Positions 6,896 to 15,786 of a stretch of 64,000 bases of DNA are shown here, piece after piece. The DNA comes from Kosakonia sp. SMBL-WEM22. Lineage in GTDB: Bacteria > Pseudomonadota > Gammaproteobacteria > Enterobacterales > Enterobacteriaceae. The notes beneath the pieces are model-generated. The model was given only the letters and a program-made list of their open reading frames with translations, did not search any database and was not told the DNA's origin. The stretch spans positions 1,364,001 through 1,428,000 of the forward strand of contig NZ_CP051488.1 in assembly GCF_014490785.1 (NCBI RefSeq). The letters are read 5' to 3'. The translations under genes were made by a program, and so were the position numbers. Position 1 is the stretch's first letter, and each line of letters starts with the position of its first letter.

Positions 6896-7556
6896 TAACT
6901 TAAGCCCTGGTGGAAGCTTAAGCACTACTAAGAAAATAGCTTATAGGTAAGAGGTGCGGCGATTTCAGTCACGCTGTAGCATCACTTAAACATTAAGCAT
7001 GAACTTTGTTCAACAACGTCGCAATAAGCGACAGAAAGTTTCACTTATATCGGTCATAACTGAGAATATTCTCAGTTAGAAGCAAATTCTCACTTTCAGA
7101 TCATTCTTCGCAGAGAAACGCCTCAGGTTAATGTGCCGTAGCCAGCGTTATTTCTGCAGGCGGTCGGGGTAAAGATATTTGCCCGGCGCACTTTCATCAC
7201 TATTGCGATAAAAATCTCTATATGCATTACGCGAAGGCTGAGAAAATTTCACGTTAACTTCAGGTTATGCCAGTGGTCGAAAACGGCGCACTGCAATAAT
7301 AACCTTCTTCGCGACAGGCTATCGCCCATGCAAAAGTTGTACTGTTGCCGTGTTTTTATCACACAAGCGGAAAATTATTTTCAACTTACCTTTCATGGCG
7401 TTAACCAAAACAGTGTTTAGTTGAATAGCGATCTGCATGCTGCTAACGGCACATCCCGCCAAAGACAAGCTAAGGTAATTGGCTGACAGTTTCTTCCCTT
7501 TACTGCGCGCGCATGCCTTCTGTTGCGCAGTGATCAAAGCCGGAAAAGGATGAGAT
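6896..7556. other. AT-rich intergenic region without a convincing gene
   Basis: About 660 bases between the H-NS-family gene promoter and the oxidoreductase. I see no frame with a good ribosome site. The main feature is the long palindrome at 7057-7078. The low GC and neighbouring H-NS gene would fit H-NS autoregulatory binding, which is inference. Confidence 0.4.
7057..7078. promoter_or_regulatory. Perfect 22-bp palindrome, possible operator
   Basis: The half-site TAACTGAGAAT at 7057-7067 is followed without a gap by its exact reverse complement, ending at 7078. GAGAAT-like words recur just downstream (AATTCTCAC at 7085-7093). There is no T tract, so it is unlikely to be a terminator. It lies about 480 bases upstream of the oxidoreductase and about 360 bases upstream of the H-NS-family start on the other strand. 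Confidence 0.45.
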
Positions 7557-8648
7557 ATGAGCAAACTATTTTCAGAAGTGACCCTGGGGCGTGTGACGCT
7601 GGATAACCGTATTGTAATCGCACCGATGTGTCAGTATTCGGCTGATGAAGGTAGAGCGACCGCCTGGCATCGCATTCATCTCGGCAACCTGGCGCTCTCC
7701 GGGGCCGGGCTGCTCATTATCGAAGCGACCGCTGTTGAGCCGGAAGGACGCATTTCGCCTGAGGATCTTGGATTGTGGGATGATGCTACCGAAGAGGCGC
7801 TGCGCGTAGTGCTGGAGGACATTCGCCGCTATTCGCCAATAAAAATTGGTATTCAGCTTGCGCACGCCGGGCGTAAAGCCTCAACAAGTGCGCCGTGGCA
7901 GGGCGGTAACCAGCTCTCGCTGCAAGAGGGGGGATGGGAGACGCTCTCCGCTTCCGCTCAGGCCTATGAGAAAACAGAACGTCCACCGCAGGCGATGAGC
8001 CAAGCGGATATGGCGCGCGTCAAGCAGCATTTCGTCGACAGCGCTTTGCGCGCGGTGAAGCTTGGCGTAGAAGTGATTGAGATCCATGCGGCGCACGGTT
8101 ATCTACTGCATCAATTCCTCTCCCCGCTCTCAAATGAGCGCGACGATGAGTATGGCGGCAGCCTTGAAAATCGCCTGCGTTACACCGTAGAAGTATTCCG
8201 CGCGGTGCGCGAAGCGGTACCGGCTTCCGTGGTGGTGGGGATCCGTCTGTCGGCCACCGACTGGGTGGAGGGCGGCTGGGATATCGAGCAATCCGCAGCG
8301 CTCACCGAGCAGATCGAAGCGGCCGGCGGAGACTATGTGCACGTCTCCAGCGGCGGGCTTTCGCCGCTACAGCAGATCAGCGTCAAAGCGGGTTACCAGG
8401 TGCCGTTTGCTAAAGCGCTGCGCGAACGGACAAAGATGCCGGTTATCGCCGTGGGGTTGATCACCGAAGCAGAGCAGGCGGAAGCGGTTCTGCAACAAGG
8501 CGAGGCGGATCTGGTGGCGCTGGCGCGCGGCATGCTTTATGACCCGCGCTGGCCGTGGCACGCTGCCGCAAAACTGGGTGGAGCCGTCAATATTGCGCCG
8601 CAGTATCAGCGCGCTGAGCCGCACGGTGTGAAAGGTACGGTGAAATAG
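7557..8648 (+). CDS. NADH:flavin oxidoreductase, old yellow enzyme of the YqjM/XenA class
   Basis: FMN-dependent ene-reductase of the cytoplasm that reduces activated C=C bonds or nitro groups, with NAD(P)H as donor. The 363-residue TIM barrel carries class markers: APMCQYSA near residue 25 (the active-site Cys of the thermophilic-like class), IQLAHAGRKAS around 103 and HGYLLHQFLSPLSNERDDEYGG around 180. ARGMLYDPRWPWHAA near the C-terminus binds FMN phosphate and is typical of YqjM homologues. ATG 7557 has GGATGAG upstream. It is a single-gene unit with a hairpin after the stop. Physiological substrate unknown. Confidence 0.9.
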   Translation: MSKLFSEVTLGRVTLDNRIVIAPMCQYSADEGRATAWHRIHLGNLALSGAGLLIIEATAVEPEGRISPEDLGLWDDATEEALRVVLEDIRRYSPIKIGIQLAHAGRKASTSAPWQGGNQLSLQEGGWETLSASAQAYEKTERPPQAMSQADMARVKQHFVDSALRAVKLGVEVIEIHAAHGYLLHQFLSPLSNERDDEYGGSLENRLRYTVEVFRAVREAVPASVVVGIRLSATDWVEGGWDIEQSAALTEQIEAAGGDYVHVSSGGLSPLQQISVKAGYQVPFAKALRERTKMPVIAVGLITEAEQAEAVLQQGEADLVALARGMLYDPRWPWHAAAKLGGAVNIAPQYQRAEPHGVKGTVK

Positions 8649-8655
8649 CAATAAA

Positions 8656-8688
8656 CAGGCGAGTTTGCCGCTGTGACAAACTCGCCTG
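8656..8688. terminator. Hairpin after the oxidoreductase gene
   Basis: CAGGCGAGTTTG (8656-8667) pairs perfectly with CAAACTCGCCTG (8677-8688), a 12-bp stem. There is no good T tract on either strand, so termination would be weak or factor-assisted. It separates two convergent genes. Confidence 0.55.
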
Positions 8689-8707
8689 GTGTGCTTAGAG
8701 GGCGTGG

Positions 8708-8905
8708 CTACACGCCTTTACTGACCAGTTGCGCGGCTTTGAGGAAAACCTCTTCTTCAACGCCATCTCCCCGATCGCGTCCCTGACGCTCAATTTCACG
8801 CACAATATTGTCCCGATTGAGAGGCTGACGCGCTGCAACCAGGCCAATCACCGCTGCACCAATGGCTAATCCAATGAGTCCCGTGTGCTCATCATTGAAC
8901 TTCAT
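8708..8905 (-). CDS. Small membrane-anchored protein of unknown function
   Basis: A 65-residue protein. Residues 8-26 (TGLIGLAIGAAVIGLVAAR) form one hydrophobic segment, followed by a charged, mostly helical tail (NRDNIVREIERQGRDRGDGV). ATG 8905 has an excellent ribosome site (GGGAGGA). The gene is alone between convergent and same-strand neighbours. I do not recognise it; the tail would be cytoplasmic or periplasmic depending on topology. Confidence 0.65.
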   Translation of the reverse strand: MKFNDEHTGLIGLAIGAAVIGLVAARQPLNRDNIVREIERQGRDRGDGVEEEVFLKAAQLVSKGV

Positions 8906-8997
8906 ACCCTGTCCTCCCTTCTTGCCCCTGCCAAAAATAGCACACCTGCTGCATTTGTAGCCAATCGGCCCGCACAGGGGAGAAGAAGCAGAGTCCT

Positions 8998-10710
8998 CTA
9001 TTTTTTGCCGTTCGGCTTCAGTTGCTCGCCTGCCTGTAACTTAAATAGCTCATCATCACGGGTGGAGTAGCGCACGCTGCCATCCGCCATCAGATAGGCG
9101 CCTTCGGTGAAGCCTGCGCCATTAATAAAGGGGGCAACGGCGTCAGGCTTACCGCGATGCGTGGCTTCGAGCGCCAGCAGCGCATAAGGGGCAATGTTGT
9201 CGATATTGGCGTAAACATAGCGGCGATCGTCGATGAAGAAGTTGTTCAGCCTTTTGCTGGCTAAAATATTGTCTGCCACCTTATCTGCCAGCGTGAGATA
9301 GCCTTTATCACCCGTTGCCTGCGACAAATCAATCAGCGCGAAAATAGTGTACGGCTCGCTATTTTGCGTCTGCAGATTGAGCCGGCTGTTTTTACCGCCC
9401 GGTTCACCAATATCGCCAAGCCCCTGACCGCGCGCAATGCCGCGCGCCACTCCCCAGATCTCATCATCCTGCGCCAGCGTCCAGGCACGGGCATAAGAGA
9501 GCAGAAACTCGTTGCCCGCCGGGTAGGGCTTCAATTCACTGCCCTTTTTACCGTAATAACCGTCACGTTTCAGGTGATAGCCCGAGAGATCGGTGCCGTT
9601 TGCCAGCATTGGCCGAAAAGTATTGGTTTTCTCATCGTAGGCGTAATGAGCAAAAGCCTTCAGACCATCCAGCGTCCATTTTTTGAGATCATCCCCTTTA
9701 TTGCCCAGCGACTTTGCCAGCGCCAGCTGCATTAACGCATTCTCCGAGTAGAGGGTGCTGGTTCTGCCTTTCAGCATCATATTCCCCTCCAGCGCCGCCG
9801 CGCCAAACTCCGGGCCAAATTGACGCTGCGCGCGGTCGCCATACTTCGAGTTGGTGTCGCTATCATCGGTGGTTTCCGCACGTTTAAGCGCCTGGGTGAA
9901 TTGATAAACGCCAAGCCCGGTCTTCTTATCGCGCGGCAGGACATACTGCTCTGCCAGCCTTTTTGCCCAGGTCAGCGCGCCCTGATCGCCCTCATATTGA
10001 TAGAGCAGAGAGGCGGAGTAGATCAGGTCATTACCGGCATTGAGAAAACTGAGCCCTTTGGTGGCGAAAAAGGGGGGCTGCTGTTCGAACTCGCTGGCCC
10101 ATAATTTGCCCATGGGTTTGCCATATTCACCGTGGCGACTGGTCTCGAGTATTTTCCAGTCATAAACATGCGCATTCCAGAAGGCGCGTATAAAACGCGC
10201 CGTCGCCGCCTTGTCGACAGAGAACATCAGGGCATACCAGGGATAGGCATTTTTCAGCTCATGCACCTGCTCTTTTTCGCTCGGCCCCTCAGGTTGCAGC
10301 GTGTTGAGATCGATAAAACGGTGCCCGCCCCACAGCAGTAATCCGCTCTCATCCTGATAATGCTGGAAGTAGTAACGGACATTATCCTCCGCGCGTTTCT
10401 TATACTGCGGATCGCCAGTTAACTCACTCAGCCCGACCAGCACGCGCATAAAATTTTGCTGCGCAGAGAAGTTCGACAATACCGCCGTTCTGCCATCCGG
10501 AAAGATCCACTCCAGCTGCTTGCCGGTGCGTGGATCGACGCCATCGGCCAACAGGGGAACATCCGGATGGTGTTTATCGCTGGCTTTAGCGATAACCGCA
10601 TCAGCGAAGGCTTTCACACTCTCCAGCCGCACATTTTCTTGTGCCTGCGCCTGCGAGGAGAATAACGCCGCGATGCCAACCGCAAGCGCTACACTGCTAT
10701 TTTTCATCAT
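8998..10710 (-). CDS. Pectate disaccharide-lyase, polysaccharide lyase family 2, periplasmic
   Basis: Cleaves polygalacturonate or oligogalacturonides by beta-elimination. The 570-residue protein opens with a Sec signal peptide (MMKNSSVALAVGIAALFSSQAQA), so it is expected in the periplasm. The body (EWIFPDGRTAVLSNFSAQQN, LLLWGGHRFIDL, HELKNAYPWYALMF) matches PL2 exo-lyases such as PelW/PelP at family level, an alpha/alpha barrel fold. It lies 61 bases downstream of the KdgM-type porin on the same strand, an obvious import-and-degrade pair: the porin admits oligogalacturonides and this enzyme shortens them. Periplasmic rather than cytoplasmic PL2 location is inferred from the signal peptide. 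Confidence 0.88.
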   Translation of the reverse strand: MMKNSSVALAVGIAALFSSQAQAQENVRLESVKAFADAVIAKASDKHHPDVPLLADGVDPRTGKQLEWIFPDGRTAVLSNFSAQQNFMRVLVGLSELTGDPQYKKRAEDNVRYYFQHYQDESGLLLWGGHRFIDLNTLQPEGPSEKEQVHELKNAYPWYALMFSVDKAATARFIRAFWNAHVYDWKILETSRHGEYGKPMGKLWASEFEQQPPFFATKGLSFLNAGNDLIYSASLLYQYEGDQGALTWAKRLAEQYVLPRDKKTGLGVYQFTQALKRAETTDDSDTNSKYGDRAQRQFGPEFGAAALEGNMMLKGRTSTLYSENALMQLALAKSLGNKGDDLKKWTLDGLKAFAHYAYDEKTNTFRPMLANGTDLSGYHLKRDGYYGKKGSELKPYPAGNEFLLSYARAWTLAQDDEIWGVARGIARGQGLGDIGEPGGKNSRLNLQTQNSEPYTIFALIDLSQATGDKGYLTLADKVADNILASKRLNNFFIDDRRYVYANIDNIAPYALLALEATHRGKPDAVAPFINGAGFTEGAYLMADGSVRYSTRDDELFKLQAGEQLKPNGKK

Positions 10711-10771
10711 TAGGCTATTCCTTATGAAAATAAGAGTTTCAGAAGAAACCCTTAATTTAGCGATGCGGCTA

Positions 10772-11473
10772 TCAGAAATTATATTTCACCCCGACGCGAT
10801 AACGTGTCTGGCGCTCATCGGTATATTTACTGCCAGAGACATTACCAATCGCAACATAAGGCGACCAGTTTTTATCCAGCTTATAGGTGAGTTTAACATC
10901 ATGCGTCCAGTCGTAATTCTCGTTATCCGCAATTAACACACCCGCAGAGGTGGCATGTTTATAGTCGAGTTCATAATCGAGTTGATAATCTTTAAACAAC
11001 TTCCAGGAGATCGCCGCCGTCAGGTTGTAGCCGTTCTCGCTGGTCTGTTTATTAGTGCCGATATTATTGGAGTTACGCTTGAAATAGGGACGATAACGCA
11101 GGGTCGCGCTCACATCGCTGTCGAAGTTTACTTTGCCGCGCAGATAGGGGCGGTAGTTGTTAGCCGATGAGCTGCTGTCCAGCGAGAACCCCGGTTCAAG
11201 CTGAAAAGTGGGGTTGATCTTGTAGACATAGCTGGCCACCACTTCGGTGCCGTTACTGAGGGTCTCATGGTAGGCCTTATCTTTATCCTGCGATCCTTTC
11301 CATTTCCCCTCCAGCGACAGGCCAAAGCCGTTAGCGAAGCGGTGAGACATTAACAAGCGGTCTTTGTGATTATTTCCTCCACTGTCATTCATTTCGTGGC
11401 GATAATCAAAGGTGACGGCGTGGGTAGCAAGAGTGATAAAAGGCAATGTGGCTATTAATAATGTGCGCAACAT
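10772..11473 (-). CDS. kdgM: Oligogalacturonate-specific outer membrane porin
   Basis: Small outer-membrane beta-barrel channel for anionic pectin fragments. The 233-residue protein has a signal peptide (MLRTLLIATLPFITLATHA), starts mature as VTFDYRHEMND, as in KdgM-family porins, has alternating hydrophobic strands, and ends in the barrel signal YRVGVKYNF with terminal phenylalanine. ATG 11473 has GGGGA upstream; an upstream in-frame start eight codons earlier lacks a site and spoils the signal peptide. Probably co-transcribed with the PL2 lyase. KdgR regulation would be expected, but no strong site lies close to the start. Confidence 0.9.
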   Translation of the reverse strand: MLRTLLIATLPFITLATHAVTFDYRHEMNDSGGNNHKDRLLMSHRFANGFGLSLEGKWKGSQDKDKAYHETLSNGTEVVASYVYKINPTFQLEPGFSLDSSSSANNYRPYLRGKVNFDSDVSATLRYRPYFKRNSNNIGTNKQTSENGYNLTAAISWKLFKDYQLDYELDYKHATSAGVLIADNENYDWTHDVKLTYKLDKNWSPYVAIGNVSGSKYTDERQTRYRVGVKYNF

Positions 11474-12248
11474 ACAATCCCCTATTATTTTTCTCAAAGG
11501 TGCAAGATGTTCTCTGCAGTAACGCAGACGGTTTTAATAAACATGGTTCGAGTAAAACAGCCGGGTGTGAGCCGGGATTATTAGCAAGCTTAATAATGCT
11601 CTTTAATATAATGATGAATTAATGATTGCCGCATAAAATGCGTCATTCTGTTCACCATTAAGTGGTGTGGTGCCGGGTGCCTCCCGGTGAATTGGGGGCC
11701 AATAACCCCAATCCGTCCATAAAAATGAAACGTTACTGAGCGTGACGTATATCAGCATGACCCCGCCGCTGAGGGGGATTCACCACACAAAATACGGTGT
11801 TAAAAGTGTAAGCGCTCTTCAGAGATAAAATCTGTAAAACGCGCTCTCTAATAAGTATCTCTTGGAACACACTTTTACACATTTTGAAATAGCGTTTTGA
11901 GACTGCGATCGAACATTTGTTAAGCATGGTTGTTTTTATTTTTTGGTTTTTTTAAAGATAATCCTGGTCTTTTTAAGTTTATAAATAACAATGGTTTATC
12001 TATTTTAACTCGTTTTTTTATTTCAGGTTTTTTTATGGATGACCGCAGGAAAAGTAAATTTATTCCTGGCTTAAGTTCTAGGCTGCAGGAAAAAAAGTAG
12101 CGTCGGGATTCACACTCCGGAAACTTAAACAAAGCCTAAACGAAGTGAAAAAGCTATATTGCGTTGATTCAGGACATCCTTAACACTCAGGAAAAAATAC
12201 CCTGCGCGCTTCGCAGGGAAATAAAATAATTACCTCTGGAGCTGCACT
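11474..12248. other. AT-rich intergenic region between kdgM and a LuxR-type gene
   Basis: About 775 bases without a supported gene. It holds hairpins at 11674-11688 (CCGGG/CCCGG) and 11691-11712 (ATTGGGG/CCCCAAT), and one at 12200-12218 (CCCTGCG/CGCAGGG) in the leader of the LuxR-type gene. GAAATAGCGTTTT at 11886-11898 fits the KdgR core RAAAYRNYRTTTY as I recall it, but is about 410 bases upstream of kdgM and 350 upstream of the regulator. ATGAAACGTTA at 11724-11734 is a half match. Confidence 0.35.
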
Positions 12249-12803
12249 ATGACAATCTACGGCAAAGATCGCCTTTTCATCTTTGGCATTGAGCAAATCA
12301 TCCGGCAATTGCATAAAGAGAGAGGCGAGCCATATCGGAGCCGCGAGCTGGCTATTTATGTCACCGCCGGGATGGATATTGTCGAGATGTACGGGCTCTT
12401 TTTTTCCCGACCGCCGACGCACTACGCGATTTTTATCTCCGCCGAGCGTCATTTTGACTCTCTGACGTTACTCTTTCCGGGGCTGGTTAAACTCTGCCTC
12501 GCAGAGAGCGTGAGTGTTGACGATCTGCGGCAGGCGCTGAACGTCATGAGCATGCTCTGCAGGCAGAATCATTCACCGGGATATCGCCACGACAGCTTCA
12601 GATTTACCCGCGCCGAGCAGCAAATTATGCGGCTGATCCTCGGTGGCCACTCCCTTGACGACATTGCCCGCATCCGTGGCGTCAGCCCCACCACCATCAG
12701 CGTGCAGCGTAACAGCCTGATGAAACGCACGGGTACTAAAAGTCTGCAGGCGCTCTGCTCGCTCTACAGCGCAATGCGCAGCGGCGAGGCGCTGGCCTCC
12801 TAA
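12249..12803 (+). CDS. LuxR-type HTH transcriptional regulator
   Basis: A 184-residue protein with a C-terminal LuxR/FixJ helix-turn-helix at about 118-175 (FTRAEQQIMRLILGGHSLDD, RGVSPTTISVQRNSLMKRTG). The N-terminal half has no recognisable receiver or autoinducer domain and resembles the RcsA/BglJ/DctR type in layout. GGAG lies eight bases before the ATG. The mRNA leader contains a stable hairpin at 12200-12218. The 3' end overlaps the convergent membrane gene by four bases. Target unknown; proximity to kdgM is suggestive only. Confidence 0.8.
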   Translation: MTIYGKDRLFIFGIEQIIRQLHKERGEPYRSRELAIYVTAGMDIVEMYGLFFSRPPTHYAIFISAERHFDSLTLLFPGLVKLCLAESVSVDDLRQALNVMSMLCRQNHSPGYRHDSFRFTRAEQQIMRLILGGHSLDDIARIRGVSPTTISVQRNSLMKRTGTKSLQALCSLYSAMRSGEALAS

Positions 12804-13732
12804 AAGAGCAGCGCGTGCAGCAGCGTACGTAGCAGAATGCCGACAATCGCGCCTGCAAGCGCGAAGCGGAAGAGGCGGACAAAGCGGCTGGCGATTCCGA
12901 GGAAAATACCGATCCCCGGGAGATCCAGGGTTTGCACCAGAAAGCCTGCCGAGGCGTTAATCTGCGCCGCCGTCAACTGCCCGTGCTGCGCCATTTCAGA
13001 CGCAACGCCAAAGTAAGCGGTGCCGCCGGCCAGGCATTTGGTCAGCGTCAGCAACACATAGACCGGTGAGATGTGAAAGAAGGAGATCAGCGGCGTCAGC
13101 AGGGCGGTTAACGCCTCCACCACGCCCGCCGCTTTTAAGATCCCGACCACCGTCAGTGACAGCAGCAGCATCGGCAACGAGCCGAGCGATAAACGAATCG
13201 CATCTGCGCCCGCGCCGTTAATCACCGCAATCAGCCCGGCGCGCGGCTTCTCCTGCGACAGCTCACCCTCTTCATCGCGCAGCGTAGCGCCGGAGAGCTT
13301 GCGCCCGGCAAGATAATAGGTAAATGATGAAGCCGCCAGCCCGCCAATCAGCGAAATGCCAATCGCAGCGCCCCAGTGCAGGCCGAAGGGCGTGAGAGGA
13401 TAGAAGACATTGGCCTGTCCCATGGCAAACACCATGGCCAGCGTCGCGGCGAGATGACGATCCGAGGTTCCGCGCCGCTCCATAATCGCCAGCGCGGCGA
13501 GCGGAGCAGCAAAGCTGACAAAGTTAAGCTGAATAAGGGCAAATATGCCCATCCCGCTAATGCCAAAAGGTTTGAGAGCCGGGGAGGTAATGCGGACAAT
13601 TGCGTCCAGCACACCCTTCTCCTCGAGGTACTTCATAATGATGAGCATCACCACCATGATCGGCAGCAGGGTATAGAGGGCGACATCTACGGATACCCGA
13701 CCCGCCGACATGATGATTTCGATGATATTCAT
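12800..13732 (-). CDS. Nucleoside recognition (Gate) domain membrane protein
   Basis: A 310-residue polytopic inner-membrane protein with about eight hydrophobic segments. It carries two Gate-like halves (VALYTLLPIMVVMLIIMKYL; RLSLGSLPMLLLSLTVVGIL), related at family level to YjiH, SpmA/SpmB and the gate domain of nucleoside transporters. LNFVSFAAPLAALAIMERRG and LTKCLAGGTAYFGVASEMAQ are likely conserved cores. The gene is monocistronic and convergent with the LuxR-type gene. Substrate is unknown. Confidence 0.75.
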   Translation of the reverse strand: MNIIEIIMSAGRVSVDVALYTLLPIMVVMLIIMKYLEEKGVLDAIVRITSPALKPFGISGMGIFALIQLNFVSFAAPLAALAIMERRGTSDRHLAATLAMVFAMGQANVFYPLTPFGLHWGAAIGISLIGGLAASSFTYYLAGRKLSGATLRDEEGELSQEKPRAGLIAVINGAGADAIRLSLGSLPMLLLSLTVVGILKAAGVVEALTALLTPLISFFHISPVYVLLTLTKCLAGGTAYFGVASEMAQHGQLTAAQINASAGFLVQTLDLPGIGIFLGIASRFVRLFRFALAGAIVGILLRTLLHALLF

Positions 13733-13851
13733 TAACCGCTCCGGTGAACTTGCGTGCCGGGCATTCTACACCCGTCAAAAGGCGAGCAGGATCACAAATT
13801 AAAGTGGTTGAGCGGTGAGTGATGCGGTGTATTGAATGAAATAGCCGAATA

Positions 13852-13950
13852 TTAAACGCCCGGCGTAGCGTAGCCGCCCGCGATAAACCAGGTCAGAAAT
13901 ACCACGGCGACAATAAATACCAGCACGGGAAACGCGATACCAATTCTCAT
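13852..13950 (-). CDS. yoaK: YoaK-like 32-residue membrane protein
   Basis: The protein MRIGIAFPVLVFIVAVVFLT continues WFIAGGYATPGV; it is one transmembrane helix with a short tail. It matches my memory of E. coli YoaK, also 32 residues, at most positions (MRIGI-FPV--FI-AVVFL-WF--GGYA-PG). It is too short for routine gene calling. No YoaJ-like partner follows on the same strand. Function in the membrane is unknown. Confidence 0.8.
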   Translation of the reverse strand: MRIGIAFPVLVFIVAVVFLTWFIAGGYATPGV

Positions 13951-14068
13951 AAAACCTCATTCAATTTTGCCAGCAGGGGAGTGTGGGAGCGCCGCATTGC
14001 CTGCGGCGGCACAACGTTAGCATAAATGGGCAGATAAGGCGGATAAAAATAGGGGGCTTTGATGGCAA

Positions 14069-14491
14069 TTAATCCATAACCCCCGCGCACGAGGCGTCTT
14101 CACAGGCGGTAAAAAAGGTTCGGCGACAGTAGAGTTGCAGCACGCGCTCTTCGGGGATCAGGTAGCCTTTGCCCTCCACGCGCAGAATAAAATCCTCAGG
14201 CAGATCAAACGCCGCCAGTTTGCGCTTCAGGTTATTCATCACCTGCCACAGCCGCTGGCTTGAGCAGCTCAGGCCATTATTTTCCCACACCTGCGTTTGC
14301 AGCGTTCTGTCTGCCACCACGCGGCCCACGGCGTGCGTCAGCAGAAAGCTAAGCAGGTTCGCCATGGTGGCGCGTAAATAGTCAGCCTTGCGCGGCAACG
14401 CGTAGTTAATGAGGCGTTTTTTAAACGGCAGATACTCCACCTCATGATTGTTGCCGAGACGGTAGCCATATACCGAGAGTGATTCCATCAT
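14069..14491 (-). CDS. Winged-helix (OmpR/CadC-type) transcriptional regulator
   Basis: A 140-residue protein whose residues about 30-115 fit a Trans_reg_C winged helix: ANLLSFLLTHAVGRVVADRT, the recognition helix SSQRLWQVMNNLKRKLAAF, and the wing ILRVEGKGYLI. There is no receiver domain and no transmembrane segment, so it is a DNA-binding domain only, like the cytoplasmic part of CadC. The short C-terminal tail has three cysteines (LYCRRTFFTACEDASC) that could be redox or metal sensitive; this is speculative. GGA lies a few bases before the ATG. It could pair with the adjacent EAL-HDOD gene on the same strand. Confidence 0.75.
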   Translation of the reverse strand: MMESLSVYGYRLGNNHEVEYLPFKKRLINYALPRKADYLRATMANLLSFLLTHAVGRVVADRTLQTQVWENNGLSCSSQRLWQVMNNLKRKLAAFDLPEDFILRVEGKGYLIPEERVLQLYCRRTFFTACEDASCAGVMD

Positions 14492-14550
14492 GTTCGTCCA
14501 AAGGGATGCGTTCTGCTAATTACATCGGCCTTTTGACGCAGAAACTAAAA

Positions 14551-15786
14551 TTAGCGGTAGTTTGACGGGATTGCCTGCGTCCATTCGGTCGCGGTTTTGA
14601 CCAGCTCTGCCACCGTTCCGCGGTGAAAACCGAGGCGATGGCCCAACGCGCTGACCTCTTCCCACTGATGGTTTTCATATAGCTCAATCAGCTGCAAATA
14701 GGGGTAGAGCGGCCCTTTTTGCGCTTTCAGCGCCATCATCACATTGTCGGAAATATCGATCTGGCTTATCAGGTCAGCCATCGGCATTTCAAAAATGCTG
14801 TCGAGTTGCGAAAAGAGTCCGACGATAAAGGCGTCATCTGCCGAGTGGCGCGTAATCGAGTGTGACGACGCAAGCTCGCAGAATCTGGCGCGAATCAGGC
14901 TCTGCTGGTAGATCTCGCCAATCTCCTCTTTATTCACCGAGGTCAGACAGGAGACCAGCACGAAGCGGCGCAGCTCATTGGCACCGAGATAAAAAATAAT
15001 ATCTTTTAACGACTGGCTGCGGACGTTTTTAATTCCGCGTGCGTTAAAAACAATATTTTGCGCATAGCGCATCAGCTTAAAGGAGAGGGCGAGATCCTGT
15101 TTTAGCAGCGCCTCGATACGGGCGAAATCGGGCTTATCGGCATTCACCTCTTTCATCAGTCTCAGGGTGATTGCCTGATTCTGGATCAGCTTGTTCGCTG
15201 CATGGATCACCGGGCGGCTGAAGAAGTGGCCCTGAAACAGAGTGCAGCCGAGGTTTTTGTAGCGCTCATACTCCTGCTGCGTCTCCACCTTTTCGGCGAG
15301 AAAAAGAGTATTACGGAGTAAATGCGCTTTTCCCTGAATATAACCGCCGATCTCCTCAGGCGTATTGTTGCGCACGTCGAATTTAATAATGTGAATGAAG
15401 GGCAGGAAATCATTCCACGTATCACCGAGCGCGAAATCATCCAGCGCAATGCGAAAACCCTGCGCGGAGAGTTTTTTGATGCTCTCCAGCAGCAGCGGCG
15501 TCGGCTCGGCGGTTTCGAGGATCTCAACAATCACCCGATCTTTTGGCAGCGTTTCCGCCATTCCCTGCACCAGCAGTTCATAAGGGAAGTTGACGAAAAT
15601 CGCACTGTACTCTTTTAACCGCCCCAGCGGTGCGCCAAGAAACTGTTCAACAATAATTTGCGCAGTCGCATACTCCGGTGTGACGTCAGGAAACCGGTTG
15701 GTCATACTGTCCCTGAACAACAACTCGTAGCCGACTGTGTTCATATTTGCATCAAAAATCGCCTGGCGGGCGACAAAAGAGAACAT
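14551..15786 (-). CDS. EAL and HDOD domain protein (YuxH family)
   Basis: Likely c-di-GMP signalling protein, cytoplasmic, 411 residues. The N-terminal EAL domain (about 1-200) has ELLFR in place of EAL, IALDDFALGD at the DDFGTG position, and AEKVETQQEYERYKNLGCTL, so several catalytic positions are degenerate and it may bind rather than hydrolyse. The C-terminal HDOD domain (about 205-390) contains LKQDLALSFKLMRYAQN. ATG 15786 has GGAG upstream; a GTG four codons earlier has none. A CRP-like dyad lies about 350 bases upstream. Confidence 0.85.
   Translation of the reverse strand: MFSFVARQAIFDANMNTVGYELLFRDSMTNRFPDVTPEYATAQIIVEQFLGAPLGRLKEYSAIFVNFPYELLVQGMAETLPKDRVIVEILETAEPTPLLLESIKKLSAQGFRIALDDFALGDTWNDFLPFIHIIKFDVRNNTPEEIGGYIQGKAHLLRNTLFLAEKVETQQEYERYKNLGCTLFQGHFFSRPVIHAANKLIQNQAITLRLMKEVNADKPDFARIEALLKQDLALSFKLMRYAQNIVFNARGIKNVRSQSLKDIIFYLGANELRRFVLVSCLTSVNKEEIGEIYQQSLIRARFCELASSHSITRHSADDAFIVGLFSQLDSIFEMPMADLISQIDISDNVMMALKAQKGPLYPYLQLIELYENHQWEEVSALGHRLGFHRGTVAELVKTATEWTQAIPSNYR

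Noticed and set aside
11733..12132. Two minus-strand frames of 64-70 codons
   Set aside because: Low-complexity Lys/Leu/Phe-rich translation of AT-rich DNA, no ribosome site.
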